Shown here: positions 11,154 through 22,156 of the stretch, in pieces | How the letters are laid out: every line of letters begins with the position of its first letter | Position numbering within the stretch: the first letter of the stretch is position 1 | Source: Scilla litardierei | Taxonomy: Eukaryota > Streptophyta > Magnoliopsida > Asparagales > Asparagaceae | Length of the DNA: 64,000 nt | NCBI GenBank assembly: GCA_030789695.1 | Contig: CM061141.1 | Span: 278,573,871-278,637,870, forward strand | Direction of reading: 5' to 3' | Notes under the pieces: model-generated | Seen by the model: the letters and a program-made list of their open reading frames with translations, nothing else | The model's database searches: none | Told to the model about the DNA's origin: nothing | Made by a program: the position numbers and the translations under genes

Positions 11154-13394
11154 ATGTCTGCCAACGACAACAAGACCGTGCATCCACCTTCCAACTATGA
11201 CACCTTCAGGAACCGTGAAGGAGCATCTTCGGTGATGGAAGGACATTCCTCTACGAGGCCTCCATTCTTCAACGGTACCAACTATGGGTATTGGAAATGC
11301 CGGATGGAAACCTTCCTCCGGAGTGCATCCTTATGGAGGACTACAATGAAGGAATACATCGAACCCAAAGAAGAAGACTTTGAGAAATGGACTACCGCGG
11401 AGGTCGCCGCGGAGGTAAGCAATGCCAAGGCAATGAACGCCTTGCAATGCGCATTGGAGCCCGAGGATTTCAATAAGATATGCACATGTAAGAGTGCATA
11501 TCAAATTTGGAACTCCCTCCTCATTCTTCATGAAGGGACGAGTAGGGTAAGAGACTCTAAACTCGTAGTCGTAAACAAAGATTACGAAATGTTTCATATG
11601 CAACAGGGCGAGAAGATGAAAGAATATTACGCTCGTTTTGTTGACATAATAAACGAGTTAGAGGCCCTCGGCAAGTCCTACACTCAAAAGGAGAAGTGCT
11701 CAAAGCTTATTGAAGGACTTCCCTCTTCTTGGGAAAAACGTACCTTCGCCATCGAGGAAGGTAATGACATGAACAAATATACCGTAGTTCAACTAATGGG
11801 TACTTTGATGTCATACGAGGTACGCAAAGATAGCAAGGTGAAGTTACAAGAAAAGATGAAGTCCTATTTGAACCTAGATGCGCCTAAGAAAAAGGCGATT
11901 GCATTCAAGGCGGCTTCATCCACCTCTACCGATGATGAGGACTCGGAAGAAGAAATGGACATGGAATCCATTGCACTCATGGCAAAGAAGTTCAATCGCT
12001 TCTTCCGAAAGGGTAACTTCAAACAAAAATCTAAGTTTACTTCTACTAACGCCTCTCCACCTTTGTGCTTTAAATGCAATAAGCCAGGACACATCAAAGC
12101 GGATTGTCCTCAAAACAAGCAAAAGGAGAAGTGGAAGGCGCCGAAGTTCGACAAGTCAAAGAAGTACAAAAAGGGGTACAAAAAGGGACTTGTCGGAACA
12201 ACATTCACCGACTCCGAGGATTCCTCAAGCGGAGAGTCGGATGATGAGAACGTGGAGCAAGCGCACATGTGCTTCATGGCAAGAGAGGAGCACGATCAAG
12301 GATCCTCCTCTTCCGATGATAGTGATGTCGAAAGCGATGAGGTAACCATGGACGATCTTAGGAATGCTAACTCTCAACTTTGGTCAAAATACACTAAATT
12401 AGTAAATAGATATACTAAAGTAAAAGATGACCTAGCTAGCATTCAAATATCGCCTAAGACTATCATCACCAACAACGACACCGTTGTTGAAGAGTTAAGA
12501 AATGAGATTGTTAATCTCAAATCTAAACTTGAACATGTTAGCATTGAGGATGCGGAAGAACATAAGATAGCGGATTTAACTTCTCAAAACTCGACTTTGA
12601 GTATTGAGAACGAGAATCTTAAATCTCGTGTTTATGTGCTCACATCGCAAATATCCACTTTGGATATTTCTTTGCATTCTCTCAAAGAGAAATATGAGGA
12701 CACATTGGGCCGAATCAACAAATTCAACAAGGGTAAGGGCCACTTGGATAATATCCTAAAAGACTTACTTCCGGCCAAACACCACATTGGCTTGGGGTAT
12801 ATGATGGGAAATTCATCCAAGTCGGTCACTACTTTTGTAAGGCCAACTTCCGAAGCCTCAACGAGTGGGAGCAAACACTCTATTGGTAGTTCATCTACCA
12901 ATGGTGCTTCCACCTCATCCACACCCTCTTTTGGAAAGAAACCCACTTTGGGTGGACCTCCAAAGAAGGGGCATGCTTATATGTACACAAATACCATGCC
13001 ACGTAGGAACACACGTCCTACTCCACCATCTCACACATATGATGATTTCTATGCTACACGTTCACGGGCACGTGCACACCATGTGAGACACCCTCACGCA
13101 CGTGTTTCCACACATGCATATGTTCACCCACATCATCGTATGAATAATTCTCATCATGCACCATTCCATCATGTCCCGTATGCCTATCCACGTCATGCAT
13201 CACGTAGAAATCAACGTCGCATGCATGCACCCAATAGGATGATGGCTCCCAAAATTTTCACTATTTGGAGCCCAAAGGACACAAGCATGGACGAAAAACA
13301 AATGTATATGAATGCTTATTTTTCGAATGTTGTGCATAGTAGGAATTATGTGGGGAAGTCAAAGTCCAATTGGACTTGGCTTCCAAAGGTCTAA
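11154..13394 (+). CDS. gag: Sirevirus Gag polyprotein
   Basis: 746 aa, open throughout. Forms the virus-like particle that packages element RNA in the cytoplasm. The N-terminal part (about 40-240) is the copia gag domain ('FFNGTNYGYWKCRMETFL' near the start). A CCHC zinc knuckle lies at about 305-318 (C305, C308, H313, C318; CFKCNKPGHIKADC). Acidic Ser-rich stretches follow, then heptad-like sequence (about 400-540) that could be a coiled coil, and a His/Arg-rich tail (about 620-700). The start 14 bp after the PBS is the first in-frame ATG. The ORF stops in frame with pol; several stops and a probable frameshift separate them (13392-13448). Confidence 0.93.
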   Translation: MSANDNKTVHPPSNYDTFRNREGASSVMEGHSSTRPPFFNGTNYGYWKCRMETFLRSASLWRTTMKEYIEPKEEDFEKWTTAEVAAEVSNAKAMNALQCALEPEDFNKICTCKSAYQIWNSLLILHEGTSRVRDSKLVVVNKDYEMFHMQQGEKMKEYYARFVDIINELEALGKSYTQKEKCSKLIEGLPSSWEKRTFAIEEGNDMNKYTVVQLMGTLMSYEVRKDSKVKLQEKMKSYLNLDAPKKKAIAFKAASSTSTDDEDSEEEMDMESIALMAKKFNRFFRKGNFKQKSKFTSTNASPPLCFKCNKPGHIKADCPQNKQKEKWKAPKFDKSKKYKKGYKKGLVGTTFTDSEDSSSGESDDENVEQAHMCFMAREEHDQGSSSSDDSDVESDEVTMDDLRNANSQLWSKYTKLVNRYTKVKDDLASIQISPKTIITNNDTVVEELRNEIVNLKSKLEHVSIEDAEEHKIADLTSQNSTLSIENENLKSRVYVLTSQISTLDISLHSLKEKYEDTLGRINKFNKGKGHLDNILKDLLPAKHHIGLGYMMGNSSKSVTTFVRPTSEASTSGSKHSIGSSSTNGASTSSTPSFGKKPTLGGPPKKGHAYMYTNTMPRRNTRPTPPSHTYDDFYATRSRARAHHVRHPHARVSTHAYVHPHHRMNNSHHAPFHHVPYAYPRHASRRNQRRMHAPNRMMAPKIFTIWSPKDTSMDEKQMYMNAYFSNVVHSRNYVGKSKSNWTWLPKV

Positions 13395-13448
13395 CCTCTG
13401 AGGACCCAATGACCTTGGGTACCATGATATGAAAGTTTCTATCTTTAG

Positions 13449-16400
13449 GTACTCAAGGAAAAGAAAAAGAAGAGGAGCAACAAATTTAAATTTAGCTCCA
13501 AAGGGAATTGGATATTCGATAGCTGGTGTTCAAAACACATGACGGGTGACGCTCAATTGCTCTCCGGAGTGGTTCCCATTGCAAATGGAAATCACGTCGT
13601 ATTTGGAGGCAACGAGAGCGGAACCATCGTCGGTGTTGGTAAAGTGGGTAACCCTTCTAAACCCTTAATTAGTGATGTTTATCTAGTTGATGGTTTAAAT
13701 CATAATCTTATTTCAATAAGCCAACTTTGTGACAAAGGTTACAAAGTTAGCTTTGCGAAAGGATTGTGTCATATTTCAAATGATAATAATAAATTATTAT
13801 TTTCCGGCACACGCCATAAAGATATTTATATTTTGGATCTTCCTAAGTCATATGAACAATGTCTCGTTGCCAACACAACTGAACAACACTTATGGCATCG
13901 ATGCTTTGGACATGTGAACTTTGGAACACTTTATAAACTTTCGAAATTAAATTCCATTAAAGGTTTTTCGAAGCTCGATTTCGAAAAGAAAAGTTTTTGT
14001 GATTCTTGTCAACGTGGCAAGCTTCCTAAATCTTCATTTAAACCTAAGAAAAGCATTTCTACGAAACGGCCACTAGAACTATTACATCTAGATTTATTTG
14101 GGCCAACTAGAGTTGCTTCCTTAGGAAATGCAAGATATGGACTAGTCATCGTTGATGATTATTCAAGATTTACATGGGTATTTTTCTTATGTAATAAAAA
14201 TGAAGCTTTTGAAAACTTCACAATATTTGTGAAGAAAGTACAAAATCTCATCGGAACCACCATTGGCACTATTCGTAGTGATCATGGGGGTGAATTTGAG
14301 AATGAGTCTTTCTCAAATTTTTGTGATGATCTTGGAATTACTCACACGTTTTCTTTCCCTCGCGCACCTCCTCAAAATGGTGTTGTTGAGAGGAAGAATA
14401 GAACGCTTGTGGAGTGTGCTCGCACTATGCTCGAAGATAGTCAACTTGGTTATCAATTTTGGTCGGAAGCAGTACACACCGCTTGTTATGTGTTTAATAG
14501 AATACTTTTGAGGCCCGGCACCAAACAAACTTGCTATGAATTGTTGTTTGGTAGATTGCCTCAAGTTAAACATTTTCGTGTTTTCGGCGCAAAATGTTTT
14601 ATTAAAAACACATATGATAATTTGGACAAGTTTGATCCGAGATCGGATGAGGGGATATTTGTTGGGTATTCCTCACGTAGCAAAGCCTACCGGGTATACA
14701 ACAAAAGATCCTCTACGATCGAGGAATCACTTCATGTCTCTTTTAATGAGAATTTTACTACTTCTAGAATTTCAAATGATAATGATTCTATGGATGTTTT
14801 ATGTGATTCATTTGAAAATTCTAAGTCTATTGATTCAATTGATTCTATTGAGACTAACCCGACTAATGAAGTTGTTGAGAATGTGCCTAGTGACCAAGGT
14901 ATTCCCAAGCGGCTTCATACCGTTCGCGACCATCCCCATGAGCAAGTTATTGGCAATATTAATGATAGTGTCAAGACGAGATCTCAAGTCCACCACTTCG
15001 CCAATTGTGCCTTTGCCTCATCAATAGAGCCAAAGAATATCGTTGAAGCGTGCGAATATAGTGCTTGGATCCTTGCCATGGAGGAGGAACTCATTCAATT
15101 CGAGAGGAATGAGGTATGGGAGCTTATTCCTTTGCCATCGAAGAACCACACCGTCATAGGGACAAAGTGGATCTTCAAGAACAAAACCGACGAAAATCAA
15201 GTCGTCGTCCGGAACAAAGCTCGGTTAGTAGCTCAAGGCTATCGCCAAGAGGAAGGTATCGATTTCGAAGAATCCTTCGCTCCGGTAGCTAGATTAGAAT
15301 CAATTAGACTTTTATTGTCTTATGCATGCCATAAAAATTTTAAGTTATTTCAAATGGATGTTAAAAGTGCATTTTTAAATGGAGATGTCGTTGAGGAAGT
15401 TTACGTTTCTCAACCTCCGGGCTTCATAAATGAAAAATTTCCAAATCATGTTTTTAAACTAAAGAAAGCTCGTTATGGTTTGAGACAAGCTCCTCGAGCT
15501 TGGTATGATCGCCTAAAGAATTTTCTTTTGGATTTGAATTTTAAAATGGGCGAAGCCGATTCTACACTTTTTGTTAAGCATGCGAATAATGATATTTTAT
15601 TAGTTCAAATTTATGTTGATGATATCATTTTCGGTGCTACTAACTTCACTCTTTGCGAAGAGTTTTCTAATGTTATGAAGGAACAATTTGAGATGAGCCA
15701 CATGGGCGAACTCAAATATTTCTTAGGTCTCCAAATTCGCCAATTGAACGATGCAATCTTCATCCACCAAACGAAGTATATGGTGGAGTTGCTTAAGCAA
15801 TTTAGAATGGAAAGTGCTTCCGGGAAAAAGACTCCAATGAGCACGACTACGCATCTTGACAAGGATACGGGCGGTAAGGATGTAGACATTCATCTATATC
15901 GAGGTATGATAGGTAGTTTACTTTATCTTACCGCAAGTAGGCCCGATATTATGTTTGCCGTATGCATATGTGCTCGTTATCAGTCTCAACCTAAGGAGTC
16001 TCACTTAGTAGCGGTAAAGCGTATTTTCCGTTATCTAAGTTACACTTTAGATTTTGGATTACTTTATCCGAAATCTAGCACGTATGAGTTAGTCTCATAC
16101 AGTGATGCTGATTATGCGGGATGCAAATCCGACAGGAAAAGTACTAGTGGCACTTGCCATTTTCTAGGAAATTCTCTTGTCTATTGGTTTTCCAAGAAGC
16201 AAAATTCCGTATCACTTTCAACCACCGAGACGGAATATATTGCCGCCGGTGCCGCTTGTGCCCAGGTTCTTTGGATGAGACACACTTTGAAGGATTTTGG
16301 TATTCACTGTGATACTAGCCCTATCATGGTGGATAACCAAAGTGCTATCTGTCTTTCAAAGAATCTGGTGCACCATTCCCGATCAAAACACATAGATGTC

Positions 16401-16562
16401 CGACACCACTTTTTAGATGATCATGTAGCTAAAAAGGACATCATTTTAGTGTACGTTGAAACCCAAAAGCAAATCGCCGATATTTTCACGAAACCCCTAA
16501 AGGAGGACTCCTTTGTGCGGTTGCGTCGAGAATTGGGGATTATGGGTGAATCCGAGATATAG
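13449..16562 (+). CDS. pol: Sirevirus Pol: protease, integrase, reverse transcriptase, RNase H
   Basis: Open from the stop at 13446-13448; the first ATG is at 13539, giving 1007 aa. Numbers below are from that Met. The protease motif lies just before the Met at 13518-13538 and reads D-S-W-C-S-K-H, where copia proteases have D-S-G. Integrase: HHCC finger (HLWHRCFGH ... CDSCQRGK), catalytic D185, D248, E284 (D,D-35-E). [11 protein letters not shown], then YVDD at 692-695. RNase [18 protein letters not shown] and TETEYIA near the C-terminus. Domain order PR-IN-RT-RH is Ty1/copia. RT and IN motifs look intact; the protease change and upstream stops make this copy doubtful as autonomous. Confidence 0.92.
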   Translation, partial: VLKEKKKKRSNKFKFSSKGNWIFDSWCSKHMTGDAQLLSGVVPIANGNHVVFGGNESGTIVGVGKVGNPSKPLISDVYLVDGLNHNLISISQLCDKGYKVSFAKGLCHISNDNNKLLFSGTRHKDIYILDLPKSYEQCLVANTTEQHLWHRCFGHVNFGTLYKLSKLNSIKGFSKLDFEKKSFCDSCQRGKLPKSSFKPKKSISTKRPLELLHLDLFGPTRVASLGNARYGLVIVDDYSRFTWVFFLCNKNEAFENFTIFVKKVQNLIGTTIGTIRSDHGGEFENESFSNFCDDLGITHTFSFPRAPPQNGVVERKNRTLVECARTMLEDSQLGYQFWSEAVHTACYVFNRILLRPGTKQTCYELLFGRLPQVKHFRVFGAKCFIKNTYDNLDKFDPRSDEGIFVGYSSRSKAYRVYNKRSSTIEESLHVSFNENFTTSRISNDNDSMDVLCDSFENSKSIDSIDSIETNPTNEVVENVPSDQGIPKRLHTVRDHPHEQVIGNINDSVKTRSQVHHFANCAFASSIEPKNIVEACEYSAWILAMEEELIQFERNEVWELIPLPSKNHTVIGTKWIFKNKTDENQVVVRNKARLVAQGYRQEEGIDFEESFAPVARLESIRLLLSYACHKNFKLFQMDVKSAFLNGDVVEEVYVSQPPGFINEKFPNHVFKLKKARYGLRQAPRAWYDRLKNFLLDLNFKMGEADSTLFVKHANNDILLVQIYVDDIIFGATNFTLCEEFSNVMKEQFEMSHMGELKYFLGLQIRQLNDAIFIHQTKYMVELLKQFRMESASGKKTPMSTTTHLDKDTGGKDVDIHLYRGMIGSLLYLTASRPDIMFAVCICARYQSQPKESHLVAVKRIFRYLSYTLDFGLLYPKSSTYELVSYSDADYAGCKSDRKSTSGTCHFLGNSLVYWFSKKQNSVSLSTTETEYIAAGAACAQVLWMRHTLKDFGIHCDTSPIMVDNQSAICLSKNLVHHSRSKHIDVRHHFLDDHVAKKDIILVYVETQKQIADIFTKPLKEDSFVRLRRELGIMGESEI

Positions 16563-16797
16563 GATTCATATTTCATTCAAATATCTTGCATGCTATTATA
16601 TTTCGCGAATGCTAGATTTATTGAATTTTTGGGAATTTTATGTGATTTGTTCGAATTTATTGCTCGAAATCGTATTTCAATGTCGTATTTAAGATTTCGA
16701 CGTTTTATGGGGTAATTTAGATGACTAATGAGAGAGTTATGATGTTTCATCCAAGTGGTTTGTGAAGAGAAATCAATTATCAATTTTTGGACTCTTC

Positions 16798-17180
16798 TAG
16801 TCAGTCTAAGTTCATTTGTCAACCGACTAGATGCTCATCTAGTCGGTCAGCAAGTGAACTCAGACCGACTAGATCAAGCTTTTATATAACTCCTATCTTT
16901 TTCTTTCGTTAGCCGGTCATAGTACACTTACCGACCGACTAGATTGAAAACTAGTCGGTCAGTGAATATACAGCGACCGACTAATTCTTGCCCTAGAAAT
17001 TCATCTGTGCCTCTGTTTCGACTTAGTCGGTTCAAGCTCATTGACCGACCGACTAGATGGTAATCTAGTCGGTCAGTACTTGAACTGTGACCGACTAAGT
17101 GGTTTAGGGCATTTGTGTATTTTTGCTTCCAGACCAACTTAAACTCACTTTCATTCGACTAAAACTCACTTTTAGTCGGT
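16798..17180 (+). repeat. Internal ACCGACTAG palindrome array ahead of the extra ORF
   Basis: Three units of the LTR design (outer CTTAGTCGGT / ACCGACTAA around an inner ACCGACTAGAT ... CTAGTCGGT hairpin) lie in the 3' internal region, not in an LTR. A TATATAA lies inside it at about 16882. It is followed by a CT-rich leader-like stretch (17200-17330) and the extra ORF. It may act as a second promoter. Confidence 0.85.
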
Positions 17181-17457
17181 TTGTCTCTCAGCTCAAGCCC
17201 GATAACTCCCAAAACCCGATCGAGCCCCTTCAAATTCTCGTCGTCTCCGGCCATATCTCCGGCCATCCTCACCGTCCGCCGCCGTCGCCTCCTCCTCCTA
17301 GGTATCTCCCTCCCTCTCCTAGGTCGATTCCTACCCTAGGGTTCGATTTTATCTCATCTAGCTCCTAGGGTTTCCGAATTGTTTCACTTAGGGCTTGTGC
17401 ATCTAGGGTTTGTGTGTTCGGATTTCTTTTGATCTCTAGAGCTTGTGTTGCTAGTGA

Positions 17458-19113
17458 TTGCTTGCTTGTACTCGTCGTGCCTCGACCATGGCAAAGACGA
17501 GGATTCCCATCGCCTCTTCCGGGGCTTCTCCTATGACCGTAGGGCCTTCCGACCCTAGGAATCCCCCTAAGCCTAAACGTCGTGCCAAGTCTACCCAAGC
17601 TTCCCCGTCTTCGCCTCCTCTGAAGAAGCAGAGGACGGCGACCGTCAAGCCCCGCAAATCTAAGACCAAAAATCCCATACTCCACTCACCGGCTACTCCT
17701 CCCGATTCCGACACTGAATTTGTGCCTGAGGATGAGCCTATCACTAGGGAACCCACTCCTCCACTCCGTCCTAGGACTCGCCAGCCAAAGGGAAAGGGCC
17801 CAATGCCAGCGGGGGGTGTTGACATATCGTTGTGTCGCGATGACCCTTTGTGTCTCGCGGCCTACAACCGTATTGAACACTGCCCGATGTTATTGGAGCA
17901 CTACGTCCAGTTTTCAGATTTCCTTGGCTTAGCCGATCTCCTGTCCTATAGTGGTCTCCTTGATTATCTCCGCTATGATCCTAAGGCCAATCCCAAACCG
18001 TATCCTCGCCTTGTGAAATTGTTCTATGCCAATCGCGTTCGAGGCCAGTACGATGCCAGCCACTCCATTGAGACGACTGTCTTGGGAACTCCTATAGTTC
18101 TCACGGCAGAAATCTTGGGGGAGATTCTTGGTTGCTCGTCCTGTGGTCTCCTTCCTTCGAACATTTCGGTCGATGATATTTCCTCCTTGGATCAGTCAAT
18201 TCTTGCAGATATCTTCCAGGTTATCCCCTCCGCATTCATTGGTGTTCCATCGAAATCTTTCAAGCCGAATGCGTGGGTTCTTAACCTAATCTTGAAGTCA
18301 TGTCTTCTCCCTAAATATGGATCCTCTTCTCTTCCATCCCAGCCGTTCTTGAAATTGATCTACGCTCTTTTCTTGGGGTGCGAGATTAATTGGGCTCGCG
18401 TGATACTCGATAAGATGGACTCTTTCGAGTGTATACGCAAGACCAATAAGTCTGCGCATATTCCATATCCTTGTCTGTTGACCCTTGTGTTTCGTCATTT
18501 CCGAGTCCCTCTCCCTCCTGACGATGAGCGTCCCTTGGGTACTCCTCTGAACGCGACGGCCGTGAAGAAATCTCTAGCGGCGCTTCGTCACGTACAGAGG
18601 TCTACCACATCTGCTTCTCAGGCGACTCCCTCTGCTGCTGGTGCCCCCTCTCGTCCTGCTACTTTGGATGATGTCGTACGGATACTTCGTCGGCACGAGT
18701 CTCGCTTGGCTCGTACCGAGGAGGTAGTTTGCCGTATGGCTCGTCAGATGGGCATTGATCTTCCTCCGTCCGTGTCTGAGGACGAGGAGATGGACGATGA
18801 GGAGCTTGACGAGCTTGTCACTTATTTTGCCCGTGGCGATGAGGCCACTGCTGCTGCTGCTACATCTTCTGCTCCTGGTGTTGGCACCTCTACCGGTGCT
18901 CTAGAGACCTCTGCTACAGTAGTTCAGACTTCTGAGCCTGCTGCCTCTCCTGCTGACACTCCTGTTGTGCCTGCTGATGTTGAGCCTGTTGTTGTTGCTT
19001 CCACACCTACCCCGACGATCCCGTCTGTTGAGACACCTCTACTCCCTGCAGAGCCTGAGTCCACTCCGTCGACTAGACCCACGGAGACTGCAGATCCAGC
19101 CACTTCCTCGTGA
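17458..19113 (+). CDS. Sirevirus extra ORF with plant transposon-protein-like domain
   Basis: 551 aa, fully open; a second Met at 17488 in better context could be the true start. Residues 1-125 are basic and Pro/Ser-rich with nuclear-localisation-like clusters (KPKRRAKS, PPLKKQRTATVKPRKSK). Residues about 150-365 form a globular domain (FYANRVRG, LTAEILGEILG, SAHIPYPCLLTLVFRHF) resembling the 'putative plant transposon protein' domain found in extra ORFs of large plant retrotransposons. An acidic patch (SEDEEMDDEELDEL) and an Ala/Thr/Pro/Ser-rich tail follow. I see no signal peptide or membrane span, so it does not look like the env-like ORF described for SIRE1. Function unknown. Confidence 0.75.
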   Translation: MLACTRRASTMAKTRIPIASSGASPMTVGPSDPRNPPKPKRRAKSTQASPSSPPLKKQRTATVKPRKSKTKNPILHSPATPPDSDTEFVPEDEPITREPTPPLRPRTRQPKGKGPMPAGGVDISLCRDDPLCLAAYNRIEHCPMLLEHYVQFSDFLGLADLLSYSGLLDYLRYDPKANPKPYPRLVKLFYANRVRGQYDASHSIETTVLGTPIVLTAEILGEILGCSSCGLLPSNISVDDISSLDQSILADIFQVIPSAFIGVPSKSFKPNAWVLNLILKSCLLPKYGSSSLPSQPFLKLIYALFLGCEINWARVILDKMDSFECIRKTNKSAHIPYPCLLTLVFRHFRVPLPPDDERPLGTPLNATAVKKSLAALRHVQRSTTSASQATPSAAGAPSRPATLDDVVRILRRHESRLARTEEVVCRMARQMGIDLPPSVSEDEEMDDEELDELVTYFARGDEATAAAATSSAPGVGTSTGALETSATVVQTSEPAASPADTPVVPADVEPVVVASTPTPTIPSVETPLLPAEPESTPSTRPTETADPATSS

Positions 19114-20103
19114 TTGTCAGTTTCGAGGACTCTCCACTACACTTCGGATGATATATTTTTTAGTGAGAGTATTTTGGGTTTGGATGGGTTTTGAGAGTTG
19201 TTTTGATGTATTTTTGAGCTTTCAGGGTTTCGGTGTTGGTTGTTTTGATACACTTTGGATGATGTTGCTGATGGTTATTTTGTTGTATTTTGATGTTGAC
19301 GATGATGATGTATCTTTTGATGTTTATATCCATGGTCGTTTGTATTTTGATGTACTCGTTGGGATATCTCTTTGGATGTACTCATGATGTTATCATTTAT
19401 ATATATACTTCGTCGTTCTCTTTGTCTTAATTCGTCGTGCACATTTAATATTCGTTCAATGCATGTAATGTGTGTATTCGTCGCTCGACGCATGCAACCT
19501 TGGTTAAATAGATTTAAATTCTATAATTGTATAGAATTGTTTTCCATGCACAAATTTAGCCAAGAATATTGAATATTGAAGAGTATGTTTCTTTATTCAC
19601 GAAATGAATAATTATTTGGTATTTTTGATGATTTTGATTATTTGTTTTTGATAATGGACATTTTGGCACACCTTGATTTGATTTCCACATTTTTCCCTTG
19701 GTGTCAATTTGGTCCATCGTCATTGTCTACGACTCCCGATGTTGCATTTTCCATTTCCTAATTGTTGTCGTTGTATGCCCCCCCCCCCCATTTTTTGGGA
19801 TAATGCCAAAGGGGGAGAGATAATGATAATAAATAGCGCAAATGAAAATTTAACTCAATTTCCAAGAATCTAGTTTGATATGTTAGATTCAGGGGGAGTT
19901 AAGATACATATAAGGATTTTCAAAATCCGATATTTCGAAAATTGATTCTCTTTATTTATCTTACTCATCTGATTGATGCAATTCATATATATTCATTTTG
20001 GAATTAACGTGTCATCAATGCAGGGGGAGTAAGTATTTTACATTTGAATCATTATTTTTGATTATTATTTATGTTGGTTTGTCATCACCAAAAAGGGGGA
20101 GAA
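19114..20103 (+). other. Sirevirus 3' internal region with repeated purine tracts and PPT
   Basis: Non-coding. A C run sits at about 19779-19788. GGGGGAG recurs at about 19811, 19891, 20024 and finally in the polypurine tract AAAAAGGGGGAGAA (20090-20103), which abuts the 3' LTR and primes plus-strand synthesis. Multiple PPT-like tracts are characteristic of Sireviruses. Confidence 0.8.
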
Positions 20104-21865
20104 TGTTGAATATTGGACTCCCCGGATTTGGTTTTGATGATGAGCAAACATAAATAATCCATGAACTAACAATTTGTGAGCGCAGTATTGGAGATCGTCG
20201 CCAATTTCACGAGAACATTCAAAGCGACATCTCAACACTTCCCAAAGCTCGTATTCATGCCTAAAGCTTCGTTGAAGCTCTTGCGCCGTTTTGGAAGTTA
20301 TGAAGATTCAATCGAAGCTCTCGAAGACCGTTTATTAAGGTTTTATTTATAGTCTTTTAGCTTCGATATATAGAATGTTAAGCCTTGAGTATATCTTACG
20401 TTTATATCTTCATTACGCTCATTTCGTAGCTTTAGGATCCTTGCACAACTTCATTCTAGCTTCCTCGAAGCATCGCGCTTCGATTCGGACTTTATTGTGC
20501 ATGTTAGTTGGTACAAGAACAAGTACTGACCGACTAGATGGTGATCTAGTCGGTCGGCAACTGTTCTTGGACCGACTAGTTTGATTCCTTAATTTCTTGG
20601 ACTTTACTGTTTACAGTTAGTCGGTCTACGTTGACTCACCGACCGACTAGTTTGTGAACTAGTCGGTCAGTGATGCTTCTTTGACCGACTAGTTGTGACT
20701 TACTGTTCATGCTAAAATTCTCCTAAGCTACTGTTTATCGTTAGTCGGTCTAAGAACGTTTGGTGACCGACTAGTTGACAATTTAGTCGGTCAACTTTTG
20801 TTCTTGGACCGACTAAGTCACTTTGTACTCAGACTAATTCTTTTTGCTCTTAGTCGGTCTACGTTCACTGACTGACCGACTAGTTGTGAAACTAGTCGGT
20901 CAGAAAGTCTTCTTGGACCGACTAGATTTCTAGGTCTAAATTTCTATCTCTTCTCAGATCTACTCTTAGTCGGTCCACGCTGTTTGACTGACCGACTAGT
21001 TGATGAACTAGTCGGTCAGTGATTGTTCTTTGACCGACTAACTCTCACAGATTTCTATCCGTTGGTGAATGACCTAACTTGTTTTTATGGGACCCTATAA
21101 ATACGAACCTAGGTCATTTCTATCTAGGTGAGAGCTGCCATTAAGAGATTCATTGAGTTCTAAAGAGATAGCCATTCTCACTCTAATCTAAAGCTCTCTT
21201 CCTCACAAGAAACCCATTCTCTCTCATTCCTAGATCTAGAATCCATCTAGAGAGAAGGTTGTTCTTGGTGAGCTCTTCAAGCTATTACTTGATCCAAGTC
21301 TCCAAATCATTCCTAGGCACCGATTGCTGGTCATTTCCTTGGTGCTAGGTCTTGGTGACTTCATCTTCCTCAAATCCTTCATTTCACCATTTGGGTAAGA
21401 AAAACTCAAGGTATAGGATTTTGTGGTAAGATTGTTTATTTCATATTAAACTCTTTAATATTGCTTTGTGATTCTCTCGGTTGTGAGAGAAGGTTGTGAT
21501 CCCGGGTTGTGGGATTCACGTTTGCTATTGCATGTATGATTTGATCTTGTGAAGGTTTTTCACAAGATATTCATAGTGGAAATCTTGAGTTAGGGTTTCT
21601 AACTCAAGTATCCGGAGGGGATCCGGGTGGTTGGGACGTAGGATCACCGGGAACAAGTCGGGGAGACTTGGGTGGATCCGAACCCATTAACATCATTTGT
21701 TTGCATTGTTAATTTTGTGTTGTCATTCAATTTAAGCTTCCGCAAATTGATTTTGGTAGTTGTTTGCAATTTAATTTGGAATTATACTCCTTATTATTTT
21801 AAAGTACTATTCACCCCCCCCCCCCCCCCCTCTAGTACTTGTGCAGTAGCTGGTAGGGCATTACA
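20104..21865 (+). repeat. Sirevirus 3' LTR
   Basis: 1762 bp; the 10-bp excess over the 5' LTR is a longer C tract (17 against 8) and one T. The palindrome array is at 20528-21042 and the TATA box at 21096-21103. Confidence 0.95.
20528..21042 (+). repeat. Nested ACCGACTAG palindrome array, 3' LTR
   Basis: Same architecture as 9799-10312 with only a few substitutions. Two differences (a motif restored to TGACCGACTAA at about 21031, and GGACCGACTAAG at about 20806) fall in motif copies or their flanks. Confidence 0.95.
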
Positions 21866-21870
21866 GGTGT
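21866..21870. repeat. Target site duplication GGTGT (right)
   Basis: Matches 9370-9374. Collapsing the two restores an uninterrupted AHA1 reading frame. Confidence 0.95.
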
Positions 21871-22156
21871 TGCGTGAAGCGAAGCTAATTATGCAGATGT
21901 GGAGGTTCGGTAGTTGTGCAGAAGGGATCCATTCTATGGTGAGCTATTCGAATCAAAAATCGAGTTTTCTTAAATGAAATCAACTAACTATCAATACTGA
22001 CAACTTCATGCTAGATATTGTTATTTGAGATTGTTATGCTAAAATTGCTTTTTGATTGCAAATGTTATGAATGTAGGTGAGGATGGTATTAGATGAACTG
22101 GAACCTGGCGTGACAGTCGTGAAACTTACTCAGACGAATGCCCCCGAGGAAGATAG

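Larger units (their letters stand above)
9375..21865 (+). mobile_element. Complete Sirevirus (Ty1/copia) with two LTRs
   Basis: 12,491 bp. LTRs at 9375-11126 and 20104-21865 begin TGTTGAATATTGG and end GGCATTACA. I count roughly 15 substitutions between them plus a poly-C length change, about 99% identity, so insertion is recent. Internal order: PBS, gag, PR-IN-RT-RH, palindrome array, extra ORF, repeated GGGGGAG tracts, PPT. A large gag with zinc knuckle, an extra ORF after pol and several purine tracts fit Sirevirus (SIRE/Maximus). It sits in the captured AHA1 exon. Confidence 0.95.
9236..22156 (+). pseudogene. AHA1: Captured fragment of AHA1-type Hsp90 activator, split by a Sirevirus
   Basis: Activator of Hsp90 ATPase (Aha1, C-terminal AHSA1 domain). 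Exon piece 9236-9374 reads 'EKFSYRARDMY' then 'NRWKGFTHSNARI' and 'FSLFDGSVTGTNEVL'. The reading continues past the 12.5-kb Sirevirus at 21866-21938 ('LIMQMWRFGS') to a GT donor at 21939. A second exon, 22077-22156, follows a TGTAG acceptor and reads 'LDELEPGVTVVKLTQT' to a GT donor at 22157. Between RARDMY and NRWKG the residues normally present in the family seem to be missing. No start or C-terminal end is present. The retained introns point to capture of genomic DNA, not of an mRNA. Confidence 0.82.
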
